64,000 bases of DNA from Sorex araneus (lineage: Eukaryota; Chordata; Mammalia; Eulipotyphla; Soricidae). The position numbers and the translations under genes were made by a program. The stretch lies in assembly GCF_027595985.1 (NCBI RefSeq), contig NC_073307.1, positions 43,874,594-43,938,593 on the forward strand, read 5' to 3'. Under the pieces are notes generated by a model. That model ran no database searches, was not told where the DNA came from, and worked only from the letters and a program-made list of their open reading frames with translations. Positions 32,786 through 43,299 of the stretch are shown piece by piece. Position 1 is the stretch's first letter; the number at the start of each line of letters is the position of its first letter.

Positions 32786-32852
32786 TACGCTTATGCCTGG
32801 ATCTGGGTTTTTTTTTTATTTTTGTTTTTGTTTTTCATTAAAAATTCTCAAA

Positions 32853-33041
32853 TGGGGGCTGGAGTGATAGCACAGCGGGTAGGGTGTTTGCCTTGCATGC
32901 GGCCGACCTGGGTTCGATTCCCAGTGTCCCATATGGTCTCCTGAGCAACGCCAGGGGTAATTCCTGAGTTCAGAGCCAGGAGTAACCCCTGTGCATCACC
33001 GGGTGTAACCCAAAAAGCAAAAAAAAATAATAATAATAAAT
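32853..33041 (+). mobile_element. SOR SINE, young, intact TSD
   Basis: 11 bp TSD (aaattctcaaa) at 32842-32852 and 33042-33052. Consensus-like; tail is (AAT)n. Confidence 0.93.
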
Positions 33042-33055
33042 AAATTCTCAAACAG

Positions 33056-33205
33056 AGCTGGAGATAAAACTTAATGGCCAAGTGCAAGCTATGATGCAGG
33101 AAGCCAGTGGTCAATTCCCAGTGCCACATGGTTCCCATAAGCACATAGAGCCAGGAATGGTCCCAGAGCAATTCCAGGTGTACCAGCAAAGCCCCCTCAC
33201 CCCCA
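33056..33205 (+). repeat. SOR-type SINE, degenerate
   Basis: gagctggagataaaacttaa, gtggtcaattcccagtgcca, agagccaggaatggtcccag. Confidence 0.75.
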
Positions 33206-33845
33206 CCCCTCTGCCAACTTAAAAATCAAATGATCAAGCAAGAGTAAATATATTGTTGAAAATAACTTTGTTCCTGCAAGCTTGAAGTTTCCAGGAGCTT
33301 CTGAAAGTGTTTCTGTAACTCCAAGGGAAGGGTAGGCATTTCATATGAATTTAATCTTCAATGCAGCCATAAAAGGATGACTCTGTGATAACTTTTTCTG
33401 AAATCAATTTCTAAATGACAGATTCACATTTCTCAAATGGGTTGAAATTCTTGGGAACAGTACTACGTTGGGACTAAGTGGCATGGTGATAAAACTACCA
33501 AGCACACTGAAGATTTTACGTTTTGCCAAGGATAAATTAAGGGATGTAAGCTTAGAGAATCTGCACAATAACAATCAACATTTATTCAAACACAGTTGTT
33601 TTCTTTCTTTTCTACTCTGGGCCCCCTGGCAAAAGCACACACATTTGTTTCAAAAGAAGAACAGCACTGAATGATTCTATAGTTTAGGAAAATAAGCATT
33701 AACTTGAAAATTAGCTCCAAGTTAATGCTTGCTTGACCCAACTGTTCTGTAGCTTATAAAACTGAAGTCTTGAACTTGACTTATTAATTTTCACCAAAGC
33801 ATAGTTATAGTGAGTTTCTGACACACTAGAGGTTTCAAAAGTAAA
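33206..33845. other. intergenic, no gene recognised
   Basis: AT-rich unique-looking sequence; nothing recognised. Confidence 0.4.
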
Positions 33846-33848
33846 ACT

Positions 33849-33985
33849 GGGCTGGGGAAGCAGTTTCGAGGGCAGGAGGGTTAGTCTTGCATGTGGGGGG
33901 CCCGCTCTGCATTGTCCCCTTCAACACTGAGGCAGGAAGGAATCCCTGAGCACCTCTGGGTGGGGCCCCAAACAGAACACCAAAG
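33849..33985 (+). repeat. SOR-type SINE, degenerate
   Basis: gggctggggaagcagtttcg, gttagtcttgcatgtggggg, aatccctgagcacctctggg, then ccccaaacagaacacc. Confidence 0.75.
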
Positions 33986-34120
33986 TAAAACTTACCTTTT
34001 AACAAATATTTTCGTTTTATCTATTATCTACTCCTATCCTTTAGCATACTTTACAGCCTCATTTAAATGGAGAGTCCTCAGTCGTTGCTACGTACATCGA
34101 AGTTCTTGTCAAACAGGACA

Positions 34121-35182
34121 ATAACTTTTTTTTTCCCCCTTGACTCACCATGAGATACAGTTACAAAACTTTCATGATTAAACACACATTCCTCCCCCAG
34201 TGCACATTCTCTACCATCAATGTCCCCAGTATACACCCCCCTCTTTCCCTCCCCCTGCCTCCATGGCAGACAATTTCCCCCATACTCTCTCTCTACTTTG
34301 GGGCATTATGATTTGCAATACAGATACTGAGTGGTTATCACGTTTGGTCCTTTACCTACTTTCAGCACACATCTCCCATCTCAAGCAATCCCTCCAACCA
34401 TCATTGTCTTAGTGATCCCTCTCCATTTCAGTGCCTTCTCCCCCAGCTCATGAGACAGGCTTCCAACGATGGGGCATTATTCGTGGCCCTTCTGTCCTGG
34501 GGTGTCAGTCTATTACGTTATTTTATATTCCAAAAATGAGTGTGGAATATGTCCTTTTATGTCTGTCCCTCTCTTTCTGACTCATTTTACTTAGCATGAT
34601 ACTTGCCATGACCGTCCACTTAGAAGCAAATTTCATAACTTCATCTTTCCTAACAGCTGCATAGTATTCCATTGTGTAGATGTACCGAAATTTCTTTAAC
34701 CAGTTGTCTGTTCTCAGGCACTCAGGTTGTTTCCAGATTCTGATCAGTGCTACAATAAACTTATAGGTGCAAATGTCATCTCTACTGTGCTTTTTTGAGC
34801 CCTTGGAATATATTCCCAGAAGTGGTATTGCGGGGTTATATGGAAGCTCAATTTCTAGTTTTTGAAGGACTGTCCATATTGTTTTGCAAAAATGCTGGAC
34901 CAGTCGGCATTCCCACCAACAGTGAAAGAGCATCCCTTTCTCCCCACATCCACACCAACACTGGTTGCTTTTGTTCTTTCCAATGTGAGCCAGTCTCTGT
35001 GGTGTGAGATGATATTTCATTGTTGTTTTGATTTGCATCTCCCTGATGATTAGAGATGTGGAGCATTTTTTCATGTGCCTTTTGGCCATTTGCATTTCTT
35101 TTTTTTGAGGAAGCTTCTGCTCATTTCTTCTCCCCATTTTTTGATGGGGTTGGAGGTTTTTTCTTGTACAATTCTACTAGTG
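34121..35182 (-). mobile_element. 5'-truncated L1: ORF2 C-terminus plus 3' UTR
   Basis: An 11 bp TSD (caaacaggaca) lies at 34110-34120 and 35183-35193. The 1062 bp copy holds the last ~200 codons of ORF2 (about 35172-34523, -), then a ~400 bp 3' UTR. The protein shows the Cys/His-rich CWWEC-type motif ([20 protein letters not shown], 20 residues), then [10 protein letters not shown] and [13 protein letters not shown], all typical of mammalian L1 ORF2. The first ~15 codons are offset by a one-base loss in an A run (about 35099-35106). Endonuclease and reverse-transcriptase domains are absent, so it is dead. Confidence 0.95.
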
Positions 35183-35259
35183 CAAACAGGACATCTTTTG
35201 CTCCTTCTCACGGACCTGACAGTCTGTCTGTTGGAGGGTGGTTGATAGTTTCATCACCA

Positions 35260-35345
35260 ACCACTCATGCACCACTGGGAGCGACCCTCAGCACTGAGCC
35301 TCAAGAAGCCCCTGAGCACTGTTAGCTGTGGCCCCCAAACAAAAC
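35260..35345 (+). repeat. SOR-type SINE 3' fragment
   Basis: catgcaccactgggagcgac, ctgagcactgttagctgtgg, then cccccaaacaaaacaaaaca. Confidence 0.55.
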
Positions 35346-36150
35346 AAAACAAGATGAAAACAATCCTAAAAGATAAATTCAGTGCCCGGGCCTAGAAATA
35401 TATTTGATTTGACATAAGTCTCTGAGACAGTTCTACTAATTATTTTGTCACCCTGAGATGGATCTTCACTGACCAGTCTGTAAATGATTCTTAATGCTTG
35501 TGTAACCATCACAAACCCAAACTTTCCTCAACTCCTCAACTCCATGCAGGTGACTCCATGAATGCAGTTAAACGCATCAGCTGCCCAAGCAGCGGTGCTT
35601 GGAGGATGTTTTCTTCTTTACCTTCCCCCCACTCTCTGCACCTCCAGCACTGCTGCGGGCTACGTCAGGGTCCAGACAGGTTTGAGGAGCAAATGGAAAA
35701 TCAGGAATGGTTGCCACCGAACACAGAGTACTTTTTTCTCAAAACTGACAATTAGAATTTTTTTAAAACTACTAATTTGACTCACATATTGGTCACAAAG
35801 TGAAATTCACCTTCGTGCTACGTACAAGAGATATGCCTGAACAACCTAATTTTTAACTAAATGTGCAGACAAAGGCATACCAGAAAAAAACTTACAAATA
35901 AAACTGAATCACTGAATAGTGCTTTTACATAAATGGAAGAGAAAATTGAATTAAGGATCAAAATCAGGACACAATAAGGGTATTTTATCGCAGCAAGAGG
36001 TGTAGTCCACAGGGAAGATCTGAAAGCTATAAATGGCCAGCACAACGTGGGCATTCATAAAGATTATGGGAGGTACAGAAAAATGGATAGAAAAACATTG
36101 GTATTGGGAGATTTTCATATACTTGTCTAAATATGTGACAGGTTAAGAAT
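35346..36150. other. intergenic, no gene recognised
   Basis: AT-rich unique-looking sequence; no supported gene. Confidence 0.4.
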
Positions 36151-36163
36151 TAAAAAAGTTAAG

Positions 36164-36338
36164 GGCTGGGGGTTGGATCTATAGCACAGTGGGTAGGGCG
36201 TTTGCCTTGCACGCGACCAACCCGGGTTCCATTCCCAGCATCCCATATGGTTCCCCGAGCACCACCGGGAATAATTACTGAGTGCAGAGCCAGGAGTAAC
36301 CCCTGAGCATCACTTGGGTGTGACCAAAAAAAGAGAAA
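36164..36338 (+). mobile_element. SOR SINE with TSD
   Basis: 12 bp TSD (aaaaaagttaag) at 36152-36163 and 36339-36350. A few extra bases in the head (ggctgggggttggatctata). Confidence 0.9.
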
Positions 36339-36412
36339 AAAAAAGTTAAGAGCTGGTAGAAATTCAATGACATGAAGCAATAACTGACTATAAACTATTA
36401 TTTTGCCTATAG

Positions 36413-36540
36413 TAAAGCCTGGCAAGCTACCCATTCAATATGCCAAAAACAGTAATAACAAGTCTCACAATGGAGACATTACTGGTGCCCGCTCAAGAAA
36501 ACTGATGACCAATGGGATGACAGTGATACAGCGATACAGT
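36413..36540 (+). mobile_element. RTE-tailed SINE, 5'-truncated
   Basis: Only the body end and RTE-like tail remain: gcctggcaagctacccattc, aatatgccaaaaacagtaat, ctcacaatggagacattact, then (gatacagc)-type units. It lacks the tRNA head and is more diverged than the three full copies. Confidence 0.85.
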
Positions 36541-36609
36541 GATAGTAATTTTGCCTATTTATAAAATGGATTTTTAGCAATGAGCTCATGTAACCTGGGG
36601 GAAAATAGG

Positions 36610-36637
36610 TTGTCCCTATTTTTAAAAATAGGGACAA
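36610..36637. repeat. perfect 28 bp palindrome
   Basis: Left half 36610-36623 (ttgtccctattttt) is followed with no spacer by its exact reverse complement. The AT-rich centre favours cruciform extrusion. Confidence 0.95.
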
Positions 36638-36838
36638 AAATTAATAAAAAAAATTATAGGAACAGTTAAAAAAAAATGAATAGAGAGGTATGCTAAATCT
36701 AGTACGGCAGGCGGTGCTAGCAACTAACAGCTCCTAACATCCCAGAGAAAAACGCTCTCTTAGGATTCTCAGAGATAAGGTGGCCATGTGACTCACTTCC
36801 AGGTGAAAAGCATTGGGTACAGCTGGTAGGGAGCTTTT

Positions 36839-37014
36839 TTTTTTTTTTTTGGCTTTTTGGGTCACACCCGGCGATGCTCAGTGGTTACTCCTGGCTCTGT
36901 ACTCAGGAATCACTCCTGGCGGTGCTCAGGGGACCATATGGGATGCTGGGAATCGAACCTGGGTCGGCCGCGTGCAAGCCAAATGCCCTACCCACTGTGC
37001 TATCATTCCAGCCC
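36839..37014 (-). mobile_element. SOR SINE, young, intact TSD
   Basis: 16 bp TSD (ctggtagggagctttt) at 36823-36838 and 37015-37030. Near consensus. Confidence 0.95.
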
Positions 37015-37030
37015 CTGGTAGGGAGCTTTT

Positions 37031-37535
37031 TAAAGGACAGATTAACATCATTAAATTGAACACAACACAGTCCAAGACCCATATCAATACCAAATAGATT
37101 TCATAACCACAGCGTAAAGATGAACTTGAGAAAACTGTTCAGCACGATACTTGACCAGTTATCTTGTGTAGCATACAGTTCCAGAATGAAGAGAACTGAA
37201 AATGATCATAAACTTTGTTCGATGGGTTGACTCTTTGTGGTAATCACAAACTGCTGTTTGACACTACCTAATTGTTTGAAGGGAAAACGAATGCATTCGT
37301 ATTCTAAAGATCCAACATTCTAGCATCAGAAAAAAGAAAAGCAATTCCAAGCCTCTCCTTCCTTGGAGAACCACTGCTGCGCCTTGCTATCCCCCAGGCC
37401 TGTCCTGTTTTGTCTGGCTTTGTTAAATGTGAAATATCTTTTATTGTTAAGCATCATCAATAAATGCAGTTTTACAAACAGTTAATAAAGACCTGAAAGA
37501 GCACTATTATGTAAAATAGTTCTCTATGTATCATT
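37031..37535. other. intergenic, no gene recognised
   Basis: AT-rich unique-looking; no gene. Confidence 0.4.
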
Positions 37536-37536
37536 T

Positions 37537-37703
37537 TTTTTCTTTCTAGGTCACACCCAGCGATGCACAGGGGTTACTCCTGGCTCTACACTCAGGAATT
37601 ACTCCTAGTGGTACTAGGGGACCATATGGGGTGCTGGGAATTGAACCTGGGTCGGCCCCATGCAAGGCAAATGCCCTACCCTCTGTGCTATCACTCCAAT
37701 CCC
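37537..37703 (-). mobile_element. SOR SINE inside a short local duplication
   Basis: On +: ggtcacacccagcgatgcac to tatcactccaatccc. The flank gagcactattatgtaaaata (about 37500) is echoed after the SINE as gagcactataatgtaaaata (about 37727), a local duplication around the insertion. Confidence 0.88.
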
Positions 37704-37964
37704 TCTCTACATATCTTTAAATAGAAGGAGCACTATAATGTAAAATAGCTCTATATATCTGTAAATAGAAGGACATATTAGAGATCTAGATAAGAATAAA
37801 TTATAAGACAAAGGCAATGAATTTTATCAACAGGAAAGGAACATGAAGAGGGGGAGGGGTGATTTTGCCTAATAAGTGCAAGTATGCTCCGAAAAAGGTT
37901 TTACAAATCCACTGCAGAACAATGACACTGCTGCCAACCTTGCTGTCTGCGTCTTGCCCCACCA

Positions 37965-38088
37965 CTGCCACTTTTAGCTCTGTGCTCAGGGATCTTTCCT
38001 GATGGTGCTCAGAGAACAATAGGCAGTGCCAGGGATCAAGCCTGCATGCAAAGGAAGCTCCCTACCCACTGTACTATCTTTCTGGCCC
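37965..38088 (-). repeat. SOR-type SINE, degenerate
   Basis: ctctgtgctcagggatcttt, gtgccagggatcaagcctgc, actatctttctggccc in reverse SOR order. Confidence 0.75.
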
Positions 38089-38384
38089 TCTCCCTAATAA
38101 CTTATCATCTATAGAATGAAGTAGAAGCCCACCCATGGGTCTACCTCCCTGTCCTGAACTCCCTAGTGCACTAGTGCTTTGACATCGAACTGCTGCCCTC
38201 ATTTCCAGAGAGTAGGCCCTAGTGCTTCTCTCTTGGTCTTTACTTCTTCCACATGGTGGCATGTTCCTTCTGCAGTGGACCCTCCCTTCAAGCTCCTTCT
38301 GTTTCAGCCTAAATCCCAAGCAGCAGGACTTGATTAAAAGTAAGTGCAACTAGGAGGAATTACATCACTTAAGTGGATTTAGCT

Positions 38385-38386
<2 letters not shown>

Positions 38387-38424
<38 letters not shown>

Positions 38425-38455
38425 GTCTCTCTCTGTCTCTCTGTCTCTGTCTCTG

Positions 38456-38508
<53 letters not shown>
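38387..38508. repeat. (CT)n/(CTGT)n microsatellite
   Basis: CT run with a central block of (ctgtct)n, about 122 bp. Confidence 0.97.
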
Positions 38509-38511
<3 letters not shown>

Positions 38512-38700
38512 GGCAAGAGGGGATGCAGCCCAGGAATGGCATACACAGACCATTCTTTTAACGTTAGTAATGTTTAAAGATGTCACAGATGAGACTCAGA
38601 GATCTTATCTGTGAAGAAGTAGGGGTAAGTTACTACCACATTGTTATCAAGAGCTAGTCAGAGACCCTTTGAGCTATCTCCCTGATCCTGGAATTATCTT

Positions 38701-38881
38701 TTTTTGGGGGGTGGTTTTGGGTTTTTGGGTCACACCCGGCGATGCACAGGGGTTACTCCTGGCTCATGCACTCAGGAATTACTCCTGGCGGTGCTCGGGG
38801 GACCATATGGGATGCTGGGATTCGAACCTGGGTTGGCCGCATGCAAGGCAAACGCCCTACCCACTGTGCTATTGCTCCAGC
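38701..38881 (-). mobile_element. SOR SINE, young, 20 bp TSD
   Basis: A 20 bp perfect TSD (cctgatcctggaattatctt) lies at 38681-38700 and 38882-38901. CpG-rich head (ttggccgcatgcaaggcaaa on +). Confidence 0.95.
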
Positions 38882-38929
38882 CCTGATCCTGGAATTATCT
38901 TGGTTTTCTTTTTTCCTTCACTGTTTGCT

Positions 38930-39076
38930 CTATAACCAGTGGTGATCAAGGGCTGTGCCTGGCTCAGTGCTCAGGGGTCCCTCCTGGCAGCGCTCAGACA
39001 CCATATGGGGATGGAACCAGGGTCACTCGCATGCAAGGGAAGTGCCTTAACCCCTGAATTTTCTCTCTGGTCCTGA
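38930..39076 (-). repeat. SOR-type SINE, degenerate
   Basis: ggctgtgcctggctcagtgc, ctcctggcagcgctcagaca, gggatggaaccagggtcact, tttctctctggtcc. Confidence 0.7.
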
Positions 39077-39142
39077 AATTATTTTAGGGCTCATGAGCTC
39101 ACCAACCATTCATTGTCTGGTGGTTAAAAAGTCAATGGTGTC

Positions 39143-39316
39143 GGGGCTGGAGTGATAGCACAGTGGGTAGGGCGTTTGCCTTGCACGCGGCCGACCCGGG
39201 TTCTAATCCCAGCATCCCATATGGTCCCCTGAGCACCGCCAGGGGTAATTCCTGAGTGAAGAGCCAGGAGTAACCCCTGTGCATCGCCGGGTGTGACCCA
39301 AAAACCAAAAAAAAAA
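39143..39316 (+). mobile_element. SOR SINE, young, intact TSD
   Basis: 17 bp TSD (aaaaagtcaatggtgtc) at 39126-39142 and 39317-39333. It shares ttctaatcccagcat and gagtgaagagccagg with the copy at 20917, suggesting one recent subfamily. Confidence 0.95.
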
Positions 39317-39333
39317 AAAAAGTCAATGGTGTC

Positions 39334-39770
39334 AAAAATAAAAGTCATTTCCTCTCTTCTGGAGCTGAACAGGAAAGAGTACGTTTTCCGTCCCCCCATT
39401 CTACTTAGAGAAGCAGGGAAGGAATTGATTCTTGTGAGGGTTGAGAGTACCCCTATGCCAGGGCAGGCACAAATGCTCAAGTGGAAGAAATATCTCTATT
39501 TGGTAGATGGGTTATTAGCCAGTATTAGTCTGTGACATTAGGCCTGATGTCATTTAAAATTCAAATCCAATTGTTTCTTGCCCTTGCTCTTCTTCTGGTT
39601 TCCCGGAGCAGGTTTCTGATCTCTATGCTTCCTTGCCTTGGAAGTTTCCTCACAGAGAACACAGAGATACCTGGTCTGTCTGACCTTTGTAATTTGCTTT
39701 ATAAACTAATCAACTGACATTTGAGTATATGGGTTTTCATGTATATGGGTCTTCATGCGCTCAGTTTATT
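39334..39770. other. intergenic, no gene recognised
   Basis: Unique-looking; no gene. Confidence 0.4.
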
Positions 39771-39773
39771 TGG

Positions 39774-39940
39774 GTCTTTGTTTTGGGAGCCATACCCAGC
39801 AATGCTCAGAGGTTACTCCTGGATTTGCACTCAGGAATCACTCCTGGCAATGCTCAGAGGATGTGGGATACCAGGGATTGAACCCGGGTCAGTTGCATGC
39901 AAGGCAAACACCCTAGCTGCTGTACTATCACCCTGGTCTT
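39774..39940 (-). repeat. SOR-type SINE
   Basis: gggagccatacccagcaatg, actcaggaatcactcctggc, ggattgaacccgggtcagtt, ctgtactatcaccctggtct. Confidence 0.85.
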
Positions 39941-40317
39941 TCTTGTGCTCAGTTTAAAGTGATCTTAACAGTCCAGTAGCCAAACCTTTTCTAGCAACAT
40001 CTTTGAGCACTGCCCTTCTCCTGGGATGAGAATGTTATCTCGACCTCTCATTTCTATGTTGGGAAACCAATGCCTACATCACAACATGTGGCTTCCACCC
40101 TCCACATTTAGCATTTTCGAGAGCTTTCTAGGAGGATGTTTAAAGCGTATTTTAGGGGCTGAGATAGTCCAGCCAGCACTGAGTGTAATTTTAAAGTGAG
40201 TATAATTTTTTTTTCTGTTTTTGTTAGGGGGGGGTGCACCCAAAGGTGCTCTGAGATGAGCCATGTGAAAGATAAACACCTAATTCCTATCCTCTGTCAG
40301 CCCACAGTGCATTTTAA

Positions 40318-40455
40318 ATGTTTGATTTTGGGTTCAAAGAGAAAGAGTAAAGAATTTAGACATTTGCCTTTCATGCAGCCAACCCTGGCTGGATCCCACT
40401 GGAGTGCATTGAGCCAGGAGTGATGTACACCCCAGTACTGGGGTGACCCAAACAA
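40318..40455 (+). repeat. SOR-type SINE, highly degenerate
   Basis: gacatttgcctttcatgcag, ccctggctggatcccac, ttgagccaggagtgatgtac, ggggtgacccaaac. Confidence 0.6.
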
Positions 40456-40574
40456 GCTCCCTGAAAGTTTTGTTTTAAAATGATTGCAGATTCCCAGCAG
40501 TTGCAAAGTTTGTTTAAGATGTTCAGCATGGTTGTATGTCATATAACCATGGCACACTTAAGAAAATAGAGAGG

Positions 40575-40780
40575 CTGGGCTGGAGTGATAGCACAGCGGG
40601 TAGGGCATTTGCCTTGCACGCGGCCAACCCGGGTTCGATTCCCAGCATCCCATATGGTCCCCTGAGCACCGCCAGGGGTAATTCCTGAGTGCAGAGCCAG
40701 GAGTGACCCCTGTGCATCGCCAAGTGTGACCCAAAAAGCAAAAACAAACAAACAAACAAACACACACACACACACACAAA
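40575..40780 (+). mobile_element. SOR SINE with CA-microsatellite tail
   Basis: 14 bp TSD (agaaaatagagagg) at 40561-40574 and 40781-40794. The A-tail became (CAAA)n then (CA)n at 40760-40777. Confidence 0.94.
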
Positions 40781-40825
40781 AGAAAATAGAGAGGAACAAT
40801 ATTAAGTAAAGAGTTTACTGGGATT

Positions 40826-41006
40826 TGGGGGCTGGAGCGATAATACAGCAGGTAGGGTGTTGGCCTTGCATGCGGCTGACCCAGGTTCGATTTTTAGCAT
40901 CTCATCTGGTCCCCTGAGCACCGCCAGGGGTAATTCCTGAGTGCAGAGCCAGGAGTAACCCCTGTGCATCGCTGGGTGTGACCCAAAAATAGCAAAAAAA
41001 AAAAAA
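40826..41006 (+). mobile_element. SOR SINE with TSD
   Basis: 14 bp TSD (agtttactgggatt) at 40812-40825 and 41007-41020. Near-consensus body and poly(A). Confidence 0.94.
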
Positions 41007-41020
41007 AGTTTACTGGGATT

Positions 41021-41505
41021 CCCTTGCTTCTTCACATGAGTTATCTTTTACTGTTCAAGGCTGTCTTCCAAGACACAGTGCTGCATCTTGTAGTCCTGTG
41101 TTCTTTGTTGCCTTAAACTGGTGCTGCAAAAGTTGCTCAACCTTTACCTGGCTTTCGTGACACCTTTAAAGAGTATTGATCAGGTGTTGAGCAGAATGTC
41201 CCTCTGCCTGGATTTGATTGATGTCTCCTCACATTTACATGGAGGTTTTGAAGTTTTCTGAGCAATACCGCATAGGTGAGGCTCTTTCTCATCAGGTGCA
41301 CAGGGTGCACCAATGAACTGATCACTCATCACTTGGTTCAGCCTGCTGGGGGAAGGGTGAGGAAGGAGGGGGCTTTTCCACCAGGTGTGACCCTTGGTGG
41401 GTAGAGTCAGCAGTCTGACCTACAGTCAAGTAATGGGGAATTTAACTCCATCTGTTGGAGGGAGGAGCATCAAAGGATTGGTAGACGTCCCTTAAAAACA
41501 CTATC
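41021..41505. other. intergenic, no gene recognised
   Basis: Unique-looking; no supported gene. Confidence 0.4.
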
Positions 41506-41682
41506 GAGGGCTAGGGAGGTAGTTCAGCAGGTAGCGCGCTTGCCTTGCATGCGACTGACCCAAGTTTGATCCTTGGTATCGCAGATGATCCCTTGAGCTC
41601 TGCCAGGAGTGACCCCTAAGCACAGTGCCAGGAGTAAGGCCTGAGCATCACCAGGTGTGTCCAACAGACCCACCAAAAAATC
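41506..41682 (+). repeat. SOR-type SINE
   Basis: gagggctagggaggtagttc, gcgcgcttgccttgcatgcg, caagtttgatccttgg, gcccagg-type body, ending ccaccaaaaaatc. Confidence 0.85.
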
Positions 41683-42149
41683 CTCTATCTTGTGGCATCT
41701 GAACCTCCTCCAGCACAGAGTAGAACATTTCCAGCCAAGAAAGAGGTCACCAAATCATGCCCCGAGGCAGACGACGGCTGCATTAAATCTTGTCCCTGTT
41801 GTTGTGCATTATGCGTAATAGGAAATGCCCAAATCAGAGAAACTGTCCTCCTTTATAGAAGTGAACAATAATGCCCTAGCTTCAAAAGATTTGCAAATAT
41901 GTTTTTAAAATAGGAAAAATATGAATTGGAACTAGGGTTAGTGGTGCAGCTATGGCAAGTCAGAAACATCAAATCTGTCTTTGGAGAAATTTCTGTAGGT
42001 CGATCAAAGGACTCGCCTGGAGTTGGAAAAACTCCCCTTTGGGGATCTGACTCAAGTTAGTTGAGAACCATGGTAGAAGCTCATCCCAAAATGGCAATGG
42101 CAATTTGAGGTCTTTTTGTGCATGTGAATAAAACAGCTTAATGTAGAGA

Positions 42150-42150
42150 A

Positions 42151-42201
<51 letters not shown>

Positions 42202-42218
42202 CGCATGCGCATGTGCGG

Positions 42219-42274
<56 letters not shown>

Positions 42275-42275
42275 A
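42150..42275. repeat. compound (GT)n-(GCGCAT)-(GA)n microsatellite
   Basis: A ~46 bp GT run, then gagtgcgcatgcgcatgtgc, then ~55 bp of GA. The junction holds TGCGCATGCGCA, a palindromic match to the NRF1 consensus. The GT part and junction alternate purine and pyrimidine almost throughout for about 65 bp. Confidence 0.95.
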
Positions 42276-42635
42276 TAGACTTCTTCAGAGACAAGGAAAA
42301 GGCAATTTAAGATCTTGCAGCAGGCTGGGGAGTTTCTGTTAAACACTTAACACTTTCTGAACATATTAGGAAGTGGGAAAGGTGTCTGGAATTGGGAATG
42401 GTGGATAAACTGGACAAAAGGTAGGCACCACACCTATTGATGCCTGATCAGATACTAAAATGGTTAAGATATATCTGCATCCCTTACAATTTGAAAGAAC
42501 AAATCCTCTATTTTGTATAGGATGATAAAGAATTGACAAAAATTAAACTGATCTTGATATGGACAATGACTGAATATTGATGACGTTCCCAAGCATGTGA
42601 AAACCACTACTGGGATTTAAAAAATAGTTTGAGTA

Positions 42636-42735
42636 GAGGCTGGAGAGATAGCACAGGGGTTATGTTATGGGTGACCCTTGTTTGAACCTTGAGCTTTGCT
42701 GGGTGTGACCCAGCCCCACCCCCCCACGTGGGCCC
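42636..42735 (+). repeat. SOR-type SINE, body-deleted
   Basis: aggctggagagatagcacag head then gggtgacccttgtttgaacc and directly gctttgctgggtgtgaccca. Confidence 0.7.
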
Positions 42736-42780
42736 ACCCCTATGTTCTAGTAACTGTAGGTTGATCTGGATAAGGTGTAT

Positions 42781-42909
42781 TTTTTGTGTGGGGGAGGTCA
42801 CACCTGGCGATGCACAGGGGTTACTCCTGGTATGGGATGCTGAGAATCGAACCTGGGTTGGCGAATGCAAGGCAAACACCCTACCTTCTATGCTCTCGTT
42901 CCAGCCCCA
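42781..42909 (-). repeat. SOR SINE, internal deletion (cluster 1 of 3)
   Basis: ggtcacacctggcgatgcac, gttactcctggtatgggatg (central body missing), gctctcgttccagcccc. Confidence 0.85.
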
Positions 42910-42911
42910 AT

Positions 42912-43095
42912 TTTTCTGGGCTTTTGTTTGTTTGAATTTGGGGCACACCCAGCACTTCTCAGGGCTTATTCCTGTCTCTGTGCTCAGGATTCACTTTTAA
43001 CAGTGTTTGGGGGACTGTATGGGATATCAGGGATCAAGGCTAGGTCGGCCATGTGTCAGGCCAGCACCTTCCCCGCTGTACTATGATTCCAGCCC
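42912..43095 (-). repeat. SOR SINE (cluster 2 of 3)
   Basis: ggggcacacccagcacttct, ctctgtgctcaggattcact, ctaggtcggccatgtgtcag, actatgattccagccc. Confidence 0.85.
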
Positions 43096-43108
43096 AATAA
43101 GGGGCATT

Positions 43109-43287
43109 TTTTTGTTGTTGTTAATGTTTTTTGGGTCACACCCAGTGATGCTCAGGGGTCACTCCTGGCTCTGCACTCAGGAATTATTCCTGTGGTGCTT
43201 GGGGGACCATATAGGATGCTGAGGGTCTAACCTGGAGCCTCGTGCAAGGCAAGCACCTCCTTACTTTCTGTACTATCGCTCCAGCAC
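43109..43287 (-). repeat. SOR SINE (cluster 3 of 3)
   Basis: gggtcacacccagtgatgct, ctctgcactcaggaattatt, tactatcgctccagcac. Three same-strand SINEs lie within about 510 bp just 3' of the FUNDC1 retrocopy. Confidence 0.88.
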
Positions 43288-43299
43288 TAAAAGGGATAT

